Positions 38,583 to 48,703 are shown, counted from the first letter of the stretch. The stretch is 64,000 nucleotides of DNA from Janibacter sp. CX7 (GCF_024362365.1 NZ_CP101464.1:558001-622000), one strand, 5' to 3'. The notes: generated by a model from the sequence alone, not told the origin. Made by a program: numbers and translations.

Positions 38583-39323
38583 CTAGAGCCGCTGGCTGAT
38601 CCGCGCGGCGGTGTCGGCGGCCGCCTGCGCGAGGTGGGCGGCGCCCCCTTCGTCGACGTCGGCGGTGCGATAGGTGACCGCCACGGCGGCCACGGGGTGA
38701 CCGTCGCGGTCGAGGACCGCAGAGGCGACGGATGACAGGTCGGGCGAGACGCTGCCCGCCTCGACGGCGTGGCCACGAGCGCGCACGTCGACGAGGAGCC
38801 GGCGCAGCGCCGACGGGGTCGCCGGACCTCCCCCGACCATGACCGCTGCCGACGGGTAGAGCGCGGTGACCTGCTTGCGGGGGAGCGCGGCGAGCATCGC
38901 CAGGCCGCTCGCCGTGAGCGTCGCCGGCAGCCGGACCCCGACGTCGGTGACGAGCGAAGGGCGTCCCGCGGCACGTTCCTCGATGACGTAGAGGACGTCG
39001 CGACCCGAGAGCACCGCGAGGTGGGCGTTGTGGGTCGTCGCGTCGACGAGGCGCTCGACGAGGGGCCGGGCGAGCCGCTGCAGCGGGTCCTGCCGCTGGT
39101 AGCCGGCGCCGAGCTCGTGCACCGCCGCCCCGATGCCATAAGTGCGTTCCTCCGCGTAGTGCACGACGTAGCCGTGCTCCACGAGCACCGCGAGCAGGTG
39201 ATAGGTGCTGCTGCGCGGCAGGTCGAGGGCTCGCGCGAGGTGCGCAGCGGGGATCGGCTCGGCCCGGCTCGCGAGGTGGGTCAGGGCGCGCAGGGCGTGA
39301 CCGGCGGAGGTGGCATTGGGCAT
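38583..39323 (-). CDS. hutR: IclR-family transcriptional regulator of the hut operon
   Basis: The 246-residue regulator has an N-terminal winged helix (ALRALTHLASRAEPIPAAHLARALDLPRSSTYHLLAVLVEHGYVV) and a C-terminal GAF-like effector domain (LSGRDVLYVIEERA, GLAMLAALPRKQVTALYP). It is divergently transcribed from hutH with an inverted repeat between them, so it is probably the repressor or activator of histidine utilisation; the assigned target is inference from context. ATG 39323 has AGGAG upstream. The effector is likely histidine or urocanate. Confidence 0.8.
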   Translation of the reverse strand: MPNATSAGHALRALTHLASRAEPIPAAHLARALDLPRSSTYHLLAVLVEHGYVVHYAEERTYGIGAAVHELGAGYQRQDPLQRLARPLVERLVDATTHNAHLAVLSGRDVLYVIEERAAGRPSLVTDVGVRLPATLTASGLAMLAALPRKQVTALYPSAAVMVGGGPATPSALRRLLVDVRARGHAVEAGSVSPDLSSVASAVLDRDGHPVAAVAVTYRTADVDEGGAAHLAQAAADTAARISQRL

Positions 39324-39331
39324 GGGGCTCC

Positions 39332-39349
39332 TGTCTTGTATCCGAGACA
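39332..39349. promoter_or_regulatory. Candidate IclR operator between hutR and hutH
   Basis: TGTCTTGTATCCGAGACA is an inverted repeat TGTCT-N8-AGACA. It lies just upstream of the hutR ribosome-binding site and about 54 bases before hutH. This is where an IclR dimer would regulate both genes. Confidence 0.5.
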
Positions 39350-39402
39350 CTATCGCCTGCGCGGGCCTCACGAGCCGGGGCGAAGGGGGGTTGCATGGAC
39401 CC

Positions 39403-40959
39403 ATGAGCACCGACACCACCACCGTCGTCCTCGGCGACCGGCCCCTCACCATCGACGAGGTCGTCGCCGTCGCCCGCCACCACGCCCCCGTCGAGATCAG
39501 TGTCGGCGCCTGGGAGCGGGTGCGGGCCGCGCGCACCGTCATCGAGGGCCTCGCGGAGGACACCGTCGCCCACTACGGCGTCTCGACCGGGTTCGGCGCG
39601 CTCGCCACGACCCACATCCCCCATGAGAAGCGCGCCCAGCTGCAGCGCTCGCTCGTGCGCAGCCACGCCGCCGGCGCGGGCGCCGAGGTCGAGGAGGAGG
39701 TCGTGCGCGCGCTCATGCTGCTGCGTGTGCAGACGCTCGCGACCGGCCGCACCGGCATCCGCGAGGAGACGCTGCGCCTCTACCTCGCCCTGCTGCAGCA
39801 GCGGATCACGCCGGTCGTCCACGAGTACGGCTCGCTCGGCTGCTCCGGCGACCTCTCGCCGCTCAGCCACTGCGCGCTCACGCTCATGGGAGAGGGCCGC
39901 GTGCGCGTCGACGGCGGCGACGAGGTCGACGCCGCAGGCGCGCTCGCCGACGCCGGCCTGACGCCCGTCGAGCTCCACGAGAAGGAGGGCCTGGCCCTCA
40001 TCAACGGCACCGACGGCATGCTCGGCATGCTGTGCCTCGCCGTCCACGACCTGCGCCGACTGCTCGCCACCGCCGACATCGCCACCGCGATGAGCGTCGA
40101 GGGCCTGCTCGGCACCGACGACGTCTTCGCCGCCGACCTGCAGGCGCTGCGCCCCCAGCCCGGCCAGGCGCTCTCGGCCGCCAACATGCGCGCGGTGCTC
40201 GCCGACAGCCCGATCCGTGACAGCCACCGCGACCCGGCCGCCTGCACACGGGTCCAGGACGCCTACTCCCTTCGCTGCGCGCCGCAGGTGCACGGTGGCG
40301 CCCGCGACACCGTCGAGCACGCCGCGACCATCGCCGGCCACGAGCTCGCCTCGGCCATCGACAACCCCGTCGTCACCCTCGACGGGCGCGTGGAGTCCAA
40401 CGGCAACTTCCACGGGGCGCCCGTGGCCTACGTCCTCGACTTCCTCGCGATCGTCGCCGCCGACGTCGCGAGCATGAGCGAGCGGCGCACCGACCGCTTC
40501 CTCGACGTCAAGCGGTCCAACGGGCTGCCGCCCTTCCTCGCTGACGACCCCGGCACCGACTCCGGTCTGATGATCGCGCAGTACACCGCCGCCGGGATGG
40601 TCTCGGAGATGAAGCGCCTGGCCACCCCCGCCAGCGTCGACTCGATCCCGAGCAGCGCCATGCAGGAGGACCACGTCTCGATGGGCTGGGGTGCCGCCCG
40701 CAAGCTGCGCCGCAGCGTCGACGCGCTCGCCCGGGTCATCGCCATCGAGCTGCACACCGCCGCGCGGGGGATCGCGCTGCGCGCCCCCCTTCGTCCCGCG
40801 CCGGCGACGGGTGCCGTCATCGACGCCCTCGCCGAGCACGGGCAGACCGGACCCGGCCCGGACCGCTTCACCTCGCCCGACCTCACCGCCGCCCACCTCG
40901 CCGTCGTCGACGGGTCGGTCCTCGCGGCCGCCCAGTCGGTCACCGGCCCGCTGAAGTAA
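39403..40959 (+). CDS. hutH: Histidine ammonia-lyase
   Basis: The 518-residue enzyme converts histidine to urocanate and ammonia. The MIO-forming triad is C147-S148-G149 ([15 protein letters not shown]) instead of Ala-Ser-Gly. The [18 protein letters not shown] and SNGNFHGAP motifs are typical. ATG 39403 gives [28 protein letters not shown]; an earlier in-frame opening is in the regulator promoter and ignored. First gene of the hut operon. Confidence 0.94.
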   Translation: MSTDTTTVVLGDRPLTIDEVVAVARHHAPVEISVGAWERVRAARTVIEGLAEDTVAHYGVSTGFGALATTHIPHEKRAQLQRSLVRSHAAGAGAEVEEEVVRALMLLRVQTLATGRTGIREETLRLYLALLQQRITPVVHEYGSLGCSGDLSPLSHCALTLMGEGRVRVDGGDEVDAAGALADAGLTPVELHEKEGLALINGTDGMLGMLCLAVHDLRRLLATADIATAMSVEGLLGTDDVFAADLQALRPQPGQALSAANMRAVLADSPIRDSHRDPAACTRVQDAYSLRCAPQVHGGARDTVEHAATIAGHELASAIDNPVVTLDGRVESNGNFHGAPVAYVLDFLAIVAADVASMSERRTDRFLDVKRSNGLPPFLADDPGTDSGLMIAQYTAAGMVSEMKRLATPASVDSIPSSAMQEDHVSMGWGAARKLRRSVDALARVIAIELHTAARGIALRAPLRPAPATGAVIDALAEHGQTGPGPDRFTSPDLTAAHLAVVDGSVLAAAQSVTGPLK

Positions 40960-40974
40960 TCCATCCCGTCCCGT

Positions 40975-41045
40975 CCCTTCGAGACGCTTGCTGCGCCAGC
41001 TCCTCAGGGAGCGGGGGAAGAGACCTGGCTCCTCAGGGAGCGGGG
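40975..41045. repeat. REP-like intergenic element, copy 3 with a duplicated half
   Basis: CCCTTCGAGACGCTTGC ... AGCTCCTCAGGGAGCGGGGG (40975-41016) is followed by a second partial unit GGCTCCTCAGGGAGCGGGG (41027-41045). The half-unit duplication suggests slippage or insertion. It lies within the hutH-hutU gap and so is transcribed. Confidence 0.7.
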
Positions 41046-41066
41046 AGAAGACAAAGGAGTCCCACC

Positions 41067-42755
41067 ATGGACGGAGCCCGTCCCGTGCGTGCCCCCCGAG
41101 GCACCGAGCTGACCGCCCGCAGCTGGCAGACCGAGGCGCCGCTGCGGATGCTGATGAACAACCTCGACCCCGAGGTCGCCGAGCGCCCCGACGACCTCGT
41201 CGTCTACGGCGGCACCGGCCGGGCCGCGCGGTCGTGGGAGGCCTTCGACGCGATCGTCGAGACGCTGACCGACCTCGCCGACGACGAGACCCTGCTCGTG
41301 CAGTCGGGCAAGCCGGTCGGCGTGCTGCGGACCAACCCGTGGGCGCCGCGCGTGCTCCTCGCCAACTCCAACCTCGTCGGTGACTGGGCCACGTGGCCGG
41401 AGTTCCGCAAGCTCGAGGCCGAGGGCCTGATGATGTACGGCCAGATGACCGCCGGGTCGTGGATCTACATCGCCACCCAGGGGATCCTCCAGGGCACCTA
41501 CGAGACCTTCGCCGCGGTCGCGCGCAAGCGGTTCGGAGGCACGCTCGCCGGCACCCTGACCCTCACCGGCGGCTGCGGCGGCATGGGCGGCGCGCAACCG
41601 CTGGCCGTCACGCTCAACGGCGGCGCCTGCCTCATCGTCGACGTCGACGAGACGCGGCTGCGCCGGCGCCAGTCGAAGCGCTACCTCGACGAGGTCGAGA
41701 CCGATCTCGAGGTCGCCCTGGCCAAGGTCATGCAGGCGAAGGGGGAGCGCCGCGCCCTGTCCGTCGGTCTCGTCGGCAATGCCGCTGAGGTCTTCCCCGA
41801 GATCCTGCGCCGCCACCGTGCCGGAGAGATCGAGGTCGACGTCGTCACCGACCAGACGAGCGCGCATGACCCGCTGAGCTACCTGCCCGCGGAGGTCGCG
41901 CTCGACGAGTGGCAGCGCGAGTCCGAGGCCGACCCGGAGGGCTTCACGAAGAAGTCCCGCGAGTCGATGGCCGCGCAGGTCCAGGCGATGGTCGAGTTCC
42001 AGGACGAGGGCGCCGAGGTCTTCGACTACGGCAACAGCATCCGCGACGAGGCCAGGCACGCCGGCTACACGCGGGCCTTCGAGTTCCCCGGCTTCGTCCC
42101 GGCCTACATCCGGCCGCTCTTCTGCGAGGGGCTCGGGCCCTTCCGCTGGGTGGCGCTGTCGGGTGACCCCGAGGACATCGCCGTCACCGACGCCGCGCTC
42201 AAGGAGCTCTTCCCGGAGAACGAGCACCTGCACCGCTGGCTCGACGCGGCCGGCGAGCTCGTCGAGTTCGAGGGGCTGCCGGCGCGCATCTGCTGGCTCG
42301 GCTACGGCGAGCGGCACAAGGCGGGCCTGCTCTTCAACGAGCTCGTGCGCGAGGGCAAGGTCAAGGCACCGATCGTCATCGGCCGCGACCACCTCGACTC
42401 CGGCTCCGTCGCCTCGCCCTACCGCGAGACCGAGTCGATGCTCGACGGCTCCGACGCGATCGCCGACTGGCCGCTGCTCAACGCGCTGACCGCGACGAGC
42501 TCCGGCGCGACCTGGGTGTCGATTCACCACGGCGGTGGCGTGGGCATCGGCCGCTCGATCCACGCCGGTCAGGTCGGCGTCGCCGACGGCACCGACCTCG
42601 CCGCGCAGAAGCTCGACCGACTGCTCACCAACGACCCCGGCATGGGCGTGCTGCGGCACGTCGACGCCGGCTACTCGCGGGCCGCGGAGGTCGCCGCCGA
42701 GCGCGGGGTGCGCGTGCCGATGGAGCCGGTCGTCCGGGACGCGAAGGAGGCCTGA
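41067..42755 (+). CDS. hutU: Urocanate hydratase
   Basis: The 562-residue NAD-dependent lyase converts urocanate to imidazolonepropionate. Blocks [64 protein letters not shown] and [21 protein letters not shown] are diagnostic. ATG 41067 follows AAAGGAG. Overlap and spacing with hutG (2-base gap) support co-translation. Confidence 0.96.
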   Translation: MDGARPVRAPRGTELTARSWQTEAPLRMLMNNLDPEVAERPDDLVVYGGTGRAARSWEAFDAIVETLTDLADDETLLVQSGKPVGVLRTNPWAPRVLLANSNLVGDWATWPEFRKLEAEGLMMYGQMTAGSWIYIATQGILQGTYETFAAVARKRFGGTLAGTLTLTGGCGGMGGAQPLAVTLNGGACLIVDVDETRLRRRQSKRYLDEVETDLEVALAKVMQAKGERRALSVGLVGNAAEVFPEILRRHRAGEIEVDVVTDQTSAHDPLSYLPAEVALDEWQRESEADPEGFTKKSRESMAAQVQAMVEFQDEGAEVFDYGNSIRDEARHAGYTRAFEFPGFVPAYIRPLFCEGLGPFRWVALSGDPEDIAVTDAALKELFPENEHLHRWLDAAGELVEFEGLPARICWLGYGERHKAGLLFNELVREGKVKAPIVIGRDHLDSGSVASPYRETESMLDGSDAIADWPLLNALTATSSGATWVSIHHGGGVGIGRSIHAGQVGVADGTDLAAQKLDRLLTNDPGMGVLRHVDAGYSRAAEVAAERGVRVPMEPVVRDAKEA

Positions 42756-42757
42756 GC

Positions 42758-43687
42758 GTGGCCCCCTTCGCCTGGAGCGGACGCAGTGACGGTGACGGCC
42801 CCGAGCACCGGCGCTTCTGGAATGTCGTGAGCGAGCCAGAGCGGGGCCGGCAGACGAACGTCGCGCTCGTCGGCTTCGCGAGCGACGAAGGGGTCCGGCG
42901 CAACCACGGTCGGGTCGGCGCCGCCGAGGGGCCCGGCGCGCTGCGTGCGGCGCTCGCCTCGCTCGCGGTCCACGAGGACCTCACGGTCGTCGACCACGGG
43001 GACGTCGCGGTCACCGACGGTGATCTCGAAGGGGGGCAGCGTCGCCTCGGCGAGGTGATCGCCGCCGCCCGCGAGAGCGCCGACCTGACCGTCGTCCTCG
43101 GTGGGGGCCACGAGACGGCCTACGGCAGCCACCTCGGGCTCGGGCCGCGCCCGCGACTCGGTGTGCTCAACCTCGACGCCCACTTCGACCTGCGGGCGGC
43201 GGAGCGGCCGACGTCAGGCACGCCCTTCCGGCAGATCGCGGCCGACCGCCACGAGGCGGGCGTCGACTTCGACTACGCCGTCGTCGGCATCTCGCGCACG
43301 AGCAACACGGGCACGCTCTTCGACACCGCCGACGAGCTCGGCGTGCGCTGGCTGCTCGACGACGACAGTCAGGAGCCCGGCGCGCCGGTGCGCTTCGTCG
43401 AGGACTTCCTCGCCGGGGTCGACGCGGTCTACCTGACGATCGACCTCGACGTGCTGCCGGCTGCCGTGGCGCCCGGCGTGAGCGCGCCTGCGGCACTGGG
43501 GGTTCCCCCCTTCGTCATCCAGGCGGTGTGCGACGCGGTGGTCGCCTCCGGCAAGCTCGTCCACCTCGACGTCACCGAGCTCAACCCGCGCTTCGACGTC
43601 GACCAGCGCACCGCGCGGGTCGCGGCGCGCCTGGTCCACCGGATCATCACCCGCCACGCGAGCACCCCACGCCACCAGGAGGCCTGA
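42758..43687 (+). CDS. hutG: Formimidoylglutamase (arginase family)
   Basis: The 309-residue ureohydrolase splits N-formimino-glutamate to glutamate and formamide. Mn ligands are in [19 protein letters not shown] and [25 protein letters not shown] 42758 starts [24 protein letters not shown]. The position between hutU and hutI fixes it as HutG rather than agmatinase. The first codons carry the CCCCTTCG motif. Confidence 0.9.
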   Translation: MAPFAWSGRSDGDGPEHRRFWNVVSEPERGRQTNVALVGFASDEGVRRNHGRVGAAEGPGALRAALASLAVHEDLTVVDHGDVAVTDGDLEGGQRRLGEVIAAARESADLTVVLGGGHETAYGSHLGLGPRPRLGVLNLDAHFDLRAAERPTSGTPFRQIAADRHEAGVDFDYAVVGISRTSNTGTLFDTADELGVRWLLDDDSQEPGAPVRFVEDFLAGVDAVYLTIDLDVLPAAVAPGVSAPAALGVPPFVIQAVCDAVVASGKLVHLDVTELNPRFDVDQRTARVAARLVHRIITRHASTPRHQEA

Positions 43688-43689
43688 GC

Positions 43690-44850
43690 ATGTCGACCCT
43701 CGTGACCAACATCGGTGAGCTCGTCACCTGCGACGGCACGGGCGAAGGGGGCGTCGGCGCCCGCATCGACCACGCGCTCGTCGTCGACGCCGGACGCATC
43801 GTCTGGGTGGGGCCGGCTGCGTCCGCGCCCGCCGCGGACGAGGTCGTCGACGTCGAAGGGCGTTGTGTCACACCGGGTTTCGTCGACAGCCATGCGCACC
43901 TCGTCTTCGCGGGCGACCGGTCCGCGGAGTTCGCCGCGCGGATGGCCGGCCAGGCCTACGACGGCGGTGGCATCGGGGTGTCGGTCGCCGCGACCCGGGA
44001 GGCGAGCGATGACTGGCTGCGCGCCGCCCTGGCCGCACGGGTCGCGGAGATGCGCGCGCAGGGCACGACGACCGTCGAGGTGAAGTCGGGCTACGGGCTG
44101 ACCGTCGCCGACGAGGAACGGGCGCTGCGCCTGGCGGCCGAGGTCACCGACGAGGTGACCTATCTCGGGGCGCACGTCGTGCCCGCCGAGGCCCGGGAGG
44201 ACCGTGCCGGCTACGTCTCGCTCGTCACGGGGGAGATGCTCGCGGCGTGCGCGCCGCATGCCCGGTGGGTCGACGTCTTCTGCGAGCCGCACTCGCCGCA
44301 CGCCTTCACCGGGGAGGAGTCCCGCGAGGTGCTCGTCGCCGGGCGTGACGCCGGTCTGGGGCTGCGGGTCCACGGCAACCAGCTCGGCCACGGGCCCGGG
44401 GTGCAGCTCGCTTGCGAGCTCGGTGCCGCGAGCGTCGACCACTGCACCTACCTGTCGGACGCCGACGTCGACGCTCTCGTGCAGTCGGCCGGGACGACGA
44501 CGGCGACGCTGCTGCCCGGCGTGGAGTTCTCGACCCGCTCGCCGTGGCCGGACGCGCGGGCGCTCCTCGACGCGGGGGTCTCCATCGCGCTCGCGAGCGA
44601 CTGCAACCCCGGCACCTGCTACTCGAGCTCGATGCCCTTCGTCATCGCGCTCGCCGTGCGCGAGATGGGGCTGACGCCGAGCGAAGCCGTCGTCGCCGCG
44701 ACCCGCGGTGGTGCTCGCGCGCTGCACCGCGAGGACATCGGTCGGGTCGAGGTCGGCGCGCGCGCTGACCTCGCGGTGCTGGAGGCGCCCAACCACCTGC
44801 ACCTGAGCTACCGGGCCGGTGTGCCGATCGCGCGGGCGTTGGAGGTCTGA
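43690..44850 (+). CDS. hutI: Imidazolonepropionase
   Basis: The 386-residue amidohydrolase opens the imidazolone ring to give N-formimino-glutamate. Metal and substrate motifs: [43 protein letters not shown] and [17 protein letters not shown] 43690 is 2 bases after the hutG stop. It ends the operon and faces a DinB gene (7-base gap). Confidence 0.95.
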   Translation: MSTLVTNIGELVTCDGTGEGGVGARIDHALVVDAGRIVWVGPAASAPAADEVVDVEGRCVTPGFVDSHAHLVFAGDRSAEFAARMAGQAYDGGGIGVSVAATREASDDWLRAALAARVAEMRAQGTTTVEVKSGYGLTVADEERALRLAAEVTDEVTYLGAHVVPAEAREDRAGYVSLVTGEMLAACAPHARWVDVFCEPHSPHAFTGEESREVLVAGRDAGLGLRVHGNQLGHGPGVQLACELGAASVDHCTYLSDADVDALVQSAGTTTATLLPGVEFSTRSPWPDARALLDAGVSIALASDCNPGTCYSSSMPFVIALAVREMGLTPSEAVVAATRGGARALHREDIGRVEVGARADLAVLEAPNHLHLSYRAGVPIARALEV

Positions 44851-44857
44851 GGGCCCC

Positions 44858-45490
44858 TCAGAGCCAGGCCGGGCGCCAGTCCGGCGACGGGTCCTCGCCG
44901 GTGCGTCCGTCGACGGCTTCGCGAAGCATGTCGGCCTGGCCGGTGTGCCGGCCGTACTCCTCGAGCAGGTCGAGCTGCAGGCGGCGCAGGTTGGCCCAGC
45001 CGGTCTCGTCGCTGCCCGTCGTGACCCGCTGGTCGATGCCGTCGGAGGCGATCGCGTCGGCCACGCGCTGACGGGCGCGGGCGACCGTCGCGTCGTAGCG
45101 GGCGTAGAGCTCGGCGGGCGAGTCCGTCGGGTGGAAGTGCGCCTCCCACGCATCCTGGCTGCGCATCGTGGCCCAGCGCTCGTCGAGGGCCGAGTCGTCG
45201 AGCCGGAGCGTGGAGTAGAGGTCCTCCACGAAGGCGAGGTGGTTGAGCAGGCCACCCAGGGTCAGCTCGGACGCGCCGATGCGCTGGCTGAGGCCGGCGG
45301 CGTCGAGTCCATCGGCCTTCCATCGGAAGGTCGCGCGCTGCCGGTCGAGCGCCGCCACGATCTGCTCCGCGTCGGTGCCGGTGAGCGGTGGTTCCCAGGC
45401 CGGGGCGCCGGTGCCGGGTGCGCCCCCGCCAGGCGTGCCGGGGGCGTCGGGCGTACCGGGGGCGTCGGGCGTGCCGGGTGCGTCGGTCAT
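44858..45490 (-). CDS. DinB / DUF664 family protein
   Basis: The 210-residue four-helix protein has the DUF664 pattern (ALDRQRATFRWKADGLDAAGLSQRIGASELTLGGLLNHLAFVEDLY ... LLEEYGRHTGQADMLREAVDG). The metal-binding histidines of this family (LLNHLAFVE, GRHTGQADMLRE) are retained. Members are metal-dependent and some use mycothiol; the reaction here is unknown. The N-terminus carries a DAPGTP triplication from an 18-bp tandem repeat. Its ATG overlaps the rmuC stop (ATGA). Confidence 0.82.
   Translation of the reverse strand: MTDAPGTPDAPGTPDAPGTPGGGAPGTGAPAWEPPLTGTDAEQIVAALDRQRATFRWKADGLDAAGLSQRIGASELTLGGLLNHLAFVEDLYSTLRLDDSALDERWATMRSQDAWEAHFHPTDSPAELYARYDATVARARQRVADAIASDGIDQRVTTGSDETGWANLRRLQLDLLEEYGRHTGQADMLREAVDGRTGEDPSPDWRPAWL
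45432..45485. repeat. 18-bp tandem repeat, three units, in the DinB gene
   Basis: Units at 45432-45449, 45450-45467 and 45468-45485 read GGCGTGCCGGGGGCGTCG with one or two substitutions. On the coding strand they encode repeated DAPGTP hexapeptides at the protein N-terminus. The copy number probably varies between strains. Confidence 0.8.
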
Positions 45491-46758
45491 GAGGCCTCCT
45501 CGCGGGATGTCGTGCGACCACCCTCCTCCTGCGCGCGGGAGCGCGCCACCTGCTCTCGGGGGTCTGCCGCCTGCTCGCGCGGGTGCGGCAGACCGAGGTC
45601 GAGGTCGAGCTCGGGCCGATGGTCGGCGACGACGTCGAGGAGCTCGGGGGCGGTGAGCGGCCGCGGCGTCGTCGTCACGGCGGGGACCTCGTCGATCTCG
45701 TCGCTGCTCAGCCCGATCTCACCCATGCGTCGGGCGCTGACGAGCACCCGCGACTCGAGCGAGCCGACGAGCCGGTTGTAGTCCTCGACGCTGCGCTGGA
45801 GCGAACGCCCCATGCGCGTCGCGTGCTCGCCGAGCGTGCCGAGCCGCGCGTAGAGCTCGCGACCGACGGTGAGCAGCTCCTGGGCGTCGCGGGTCACGGC
45901 ATCCTGCTGCCAGGCATAGGCGACCGTGCGCAGCAGCGCGAGCAGGGTGCCGGGGGAGGCCAGCACGACCCGCTCGGCCATCGCCTCCTCGTGCAGGCCC
46001 GGCGCGCGCGACAGGGCGGCCGCGAGGGTCGCGTCAGAGGGGACGAAGCACACGACCATCTCCGGCGACGGCTCGAAGGCGGTCCAGTAGGCCTTGCTCG
46101 ACAGGGTCGTCACGTGCGCGCGAAGGGAGGCGGCGTGCGCCTCGAGCAGGCGGTCGTGCTCCGACGGGTCGATCTCCTCGGCCTGCGCCTGCAGCCAGTG
46201 GCTCATCGGTGCCTTGGCGTCGACGACGAGGTGCTTGCCTCCCGGCAGGTGGACGACGACGTCGGGGCGCACCTCGCGCTCGGCAGCGGTCGCCCCACGC
46301 GCCTGCTCGTCGAAGTCGCAGCGCGCGATCATGCCCGACACCTCGAGGACCCGGCGCAGCTGGACCTCGCCCCAGGCGCCACGCACGGACGACACCCGCA
46401 GCGACGAGGCGAGGGAGGAAGCCTCGCGACCCACCCGGGTGGTGGTGTCCTCCACGCGGCCGAGGGCCTCGCGCACCGAGGCGAACTGCGAGACCCGGTC
46501 CCGCTCGAGCTGCTCGACCTTGGCCGAGACGCGGCGCAGCGTCTCGCCGAGGGGCGCCAGCGCGGCCGCGGTGCGGTCGTCCTCGTCGGCAGCATGGGCC
46601 TGCTCGTCGAGGCGCTCACGCAGTCCCTCGAGCTGCTCGCGCAGCCCGTCGCGCTCGGCGCGCAGGCCGGCGACCTCGGCCCGCACGGCCAGCCAGGCGA
46701 GCAGCCCGCCGACGACGAGGCCCACCAGCAGTCCCGTGATCAGGGTCGTGATGTCCAT
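45487..46758 (-). CDS. rmuC: DNA recombination protein RmuC
   Basis: The 423-residue protein begins with a transmembrane helix (MDITTLITGLLVGLVVGGLLAWLAVRA) followed by a long coiled coil (residues about 30-120). The RmuC nuclease-like domain contains GAWGEVQLRRVLEVSGM, RPDVVVHLPGGKHLVVDAKAPMSHW and VCFVPSDATLAAALS. RmuC limits inversions at short repeats. ATG 46758 gives the membrane anchor. The stop overlaps the start of the following DinB gene. Confidence 0.9.
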   Translation of the reverse strand: MDITTLITGLLVGLVVGGLLAWLAVRAEVAGLRAERDGLREQLEGLRERLDEQAHAADEDDRTAAALAPLGETLRRVSAKVEQLERDRVSQFASVREALGRVEDTTTRVGREASSLASSLRVSSVRGAWGEVQLRRVLEVSGMIARCDFDEQARGATAAEREVRPDVVVHLPGGKHLVVDAKAPMSHWLQAQAEEIDPSEHDRLLEAHAASLRAHVTTLSSKAYWTAFEPSPEMVVCFVPSDATLAAALSRAPGLHEEAMAERVVLASPGTLLALLRTVAYAWQQDAVTRDAQELLTVGRELYARLGTLGEHATRMGRSLQRSVEDYNRLVGSLESRVLVSARRMGEIGLSSDEIDEVPAVTTTPRPLTAPELLDVVADHRPELDLDLGLPHPREQAADPREQVARSRAQEEGGRTTSREEAS

Positions 46759-46795
46759 GGGGCCAGCCAACCAGCGACCTCCGACAACCCGCGGA

Positions 46796-48703
46796 TCAGA
46801 AGGGCGGCGGGTTGTCGGCGGCCTCCTCTGCCTCGTTGGTCCCCGCCAGCGGGGACGAAGAGGTGTACGGGTCGTGGGTCCCCGCCAGCGGGGACGAGGC
46901 GTTGTCCAGATCGCTCGTCCCCACCGGCGGGGACGAACTCTCCTCCCCTTCGTCCACGGCGTGGACCGGGAAGGTGAGGGCGACGACGCCGCCGGGGGTG
47001 ATCCACTCGGTCGACCCGTCTTCTCGGAGCCGGTGGCTCCAGCGTGCGGAGTGCTTGACGCGGTGGTGGTGCCGGCACAGGTCCGACAGGTTGGCCGGGC
47101 TCGTGTCGCCGTGCGGCCACGGCGTCGCGTGGTCGACGTCCGCCGCCCATCCCAGCCGCCGTGACTGGACCGGCCGTTCGCAACCCCACATCCGGCAGAC
47201 GCCATCACGCGTCGCGACGAATTCGCGCTGCGCCTTCGGGATCGCGTAGGCCGACGTCGAGGTCTCGAGGAGCGTGCCGGTCCGGGCATCGATCAGTGCC
47301 CGGCCCACCCGGGTGTCGAGACGCCGGACGATCGCGGCGACGACGTCCGGCGGCACGTAGCCGACGCCCGGGATCGTCGTCCCGGAGACCCATCGCCCAC
47401 CGCCCGTGCGGCATGTGCACGGATGGCCGCCCCCGCCCGTGCTGTCCTCGCCGTGGTGGCACGCGTCGGTGGTGCACGTGCAACCGCACCCGACGCGCAC
47501 CTGCGTCGCCACGTCGTCGCTCATCCACTCCTCGGCGAGGACGTCGACCTGGTCGGCACCTTCGCCGCTGACGATGCGCACGCGCTCGTGATCGACCCGG
47601 TCATAGGTGATGCCCTCCTCGAGGAGGCCGGCCACGGGATCCTCCTCGCCACTGCAGATGGGGCACGACGGGTCGTCCACCGGCGCGAAGGTCAGCCGCG
47701 AGACCGCCGACGCGATGACGGGCACGCCGAGCCGCACCTCGGCAGTCACCTCGCTGCCGCACAGGACGAGGTCCGCCAGGCCCATCGCACGGGCCGTGCC
47801 GATCGGCATCTCCGGGTCGTCGGCCCGCCATCGCTGCCCGGCGGCGTCGACGGCCGCCTTGATCGCCGCGCCGATCTCGCTCGGCAGCACGGCCGTCAGC
47901 CACGTCGTGCCGACGGGGCCGGCCTCGGTGCGTACGTCGAGCCTGCTGGCGCGGTTGGCATCGGCCCGCGCCTGCATGAGCTCGGGCTCGAGGCGCGTGA
48001 TGAGGCGCCGGCAGGTCTTGGCGACCTCGTGCGGCTCCATGTCGATGATCCGGATCGACCCGGGCGCCCCGCGCCGAGCGCTGAGGAGGTGCTCGACGAT
48101 CGCCTGCGTCGTCTCGGGGGTCGTGTCGCGCGTGTGCTTGTGCACCTGCTCCAGGGCGCGGCGTCCGAGGCGGCCCTCGGCGACGAGCTCGGCCAGGGCG
48201 GCCAGGTCGGTCGCGGCGCGGGAGGCGACGGCGCACCGTCGGCCCGCCTCGGTGGGACCGGTGCCGATGGCGACGGCCACCGCGTCGGGCGCCATCTCGG
48301 CGACCTCACCCGCCGGCAACCGCACCTCGCGGTACTGCCCATCCGGTCCGCGCTCCTCGCCCCGGCGTCCGACCTCGGCGACGAGGACGAGCTCGAGGCC
48401 GTCCACGGCCCGGCGCACCGCCTCGGTCGCGACGAGTGCCCGCTCCAGCTGCCCGTCGTCGAGCCGTGCGGCATCGCGCACCGCCCGGTCACGGGCCGCG
48501 CCCACCGACGCCAGCACCCCGTCGAGCCACTGGTCTGCGACCCGCGATGCGTGCCCGGGCCCGTCTTCGAGTGGCCCCGAACGCACCTCATCGGACCCGT
48601 CGTCAGGCCCGTCACCCGGACCCGTCCGAGACCGCACCTCCCCGACCGCCTCGGCCCCCACCGTGTCCACCTGCATGACCGTCACGTCATCCCCCTTCGT
48701 CAT
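46796..48703 (-). CDS. DUF222 / HNH endonuclease (13E12-repeat-like family)
   Basis: The 635-residue protein has an N-terminal DUF222 helical domain (QLERALVATEAVRRAVDGLELVLVAEVGRR ... LTAVLPSEIGAAIKAAVDAAGQRW), a cysteine-rich middle (GCGCTCTTDACHHGED, CTCRTGGG), and a C-terminal HNH nuclease (CRMWGCERPVQSRRLGWAADVDHATPWPHGD ... LCRHHHRVKH). A tail with SSPLAGT/SSPPVGT repeats follows. The family is abundant in actinobacteria (REP13E12 in M. tuberculosis) and usually of unknown role. The start is uncertain: 48703 or 48676. Confidence 0.85.
   Translation of the reverse strand: MTKGDDVTVMQVDTVGAEAVGEVRSRTGPGDGPDDGSDEVRSGPLEDGPGHASRVADQWLDGVLASVGAARDRAVRDAARLDDGQLERALVATEAVRRAVDGLELVLVAEVGRRGEERGPDGQYREVRLPAGEVAEMAPDAVAVAIGTGPTEAGRRCAVASRAATDLAALAELVAEGRLGRRALEQVHKHTRDTTPETTQAIVEHLLSARRGAPGSIRIIDMEPHEVAKTCRRLITRLEPELMQARADANRASRLDVRTEAGPVGTTWLTAVLPSEIGAAIKAAVDAAGQRWRADDPEMPIGTARAMGLADLVLCGSEVTAEVRLGVPVIASAVSRLTFAPVDDPSCPICSGEEDPVAGLLEEGITYDRVDHERVRIVSGEGADQVDVLAEEWMSDDVATQVRVGCGCTCTTDACHHGEDSTGGGGHPCTCRTGGGRWVSGTTIPGVGYVPPDVVAAIVRRLDTRVGRALIDARTGTLLETSTSAYAIPKAQREFVATRDGVCRMWGCERPVQSRRLGWAADVDHATPWPHGDTSPANLSDLCRHHHRVKHSARWSHRLREDGSTEWITPGGVVALTFPVHAVDEGEESSSPPVGTSDLDNASSPLAGTHDPYTSSSPLAGTNEAEEAADNPPPF
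46839..46934. repeat. Three 39-bp-period hairpin repeats at the 3' end of the HNH gene
   Basis: GTCCCCGCCAGCGGGGAC occurs at 46839-46856 and 46878-46895, and a variant GTCCCCACCGGCGGGGAC at 46917-46934. The spacing is exactly 39 bases. Each unit is a self-complementary hairpin within the coding region; on the protein each repeat unit is 13 residues. Confidence 0.8.

Noticed and set aside
42758..43687. Agmatinase annotation for the arginase-family gene
   Set aside because: The metal motifs are shared by all ureohydrolases. Placement between hutU and hutI supports formimidoylglutamase.
46839..46934. Possible CRISPR array (regular 39-bp period)
   Set aside because: Only three units; repeats are 18 bases and lie in frame inside a gene, intervals are not unique spacers, and no cas genes are present.
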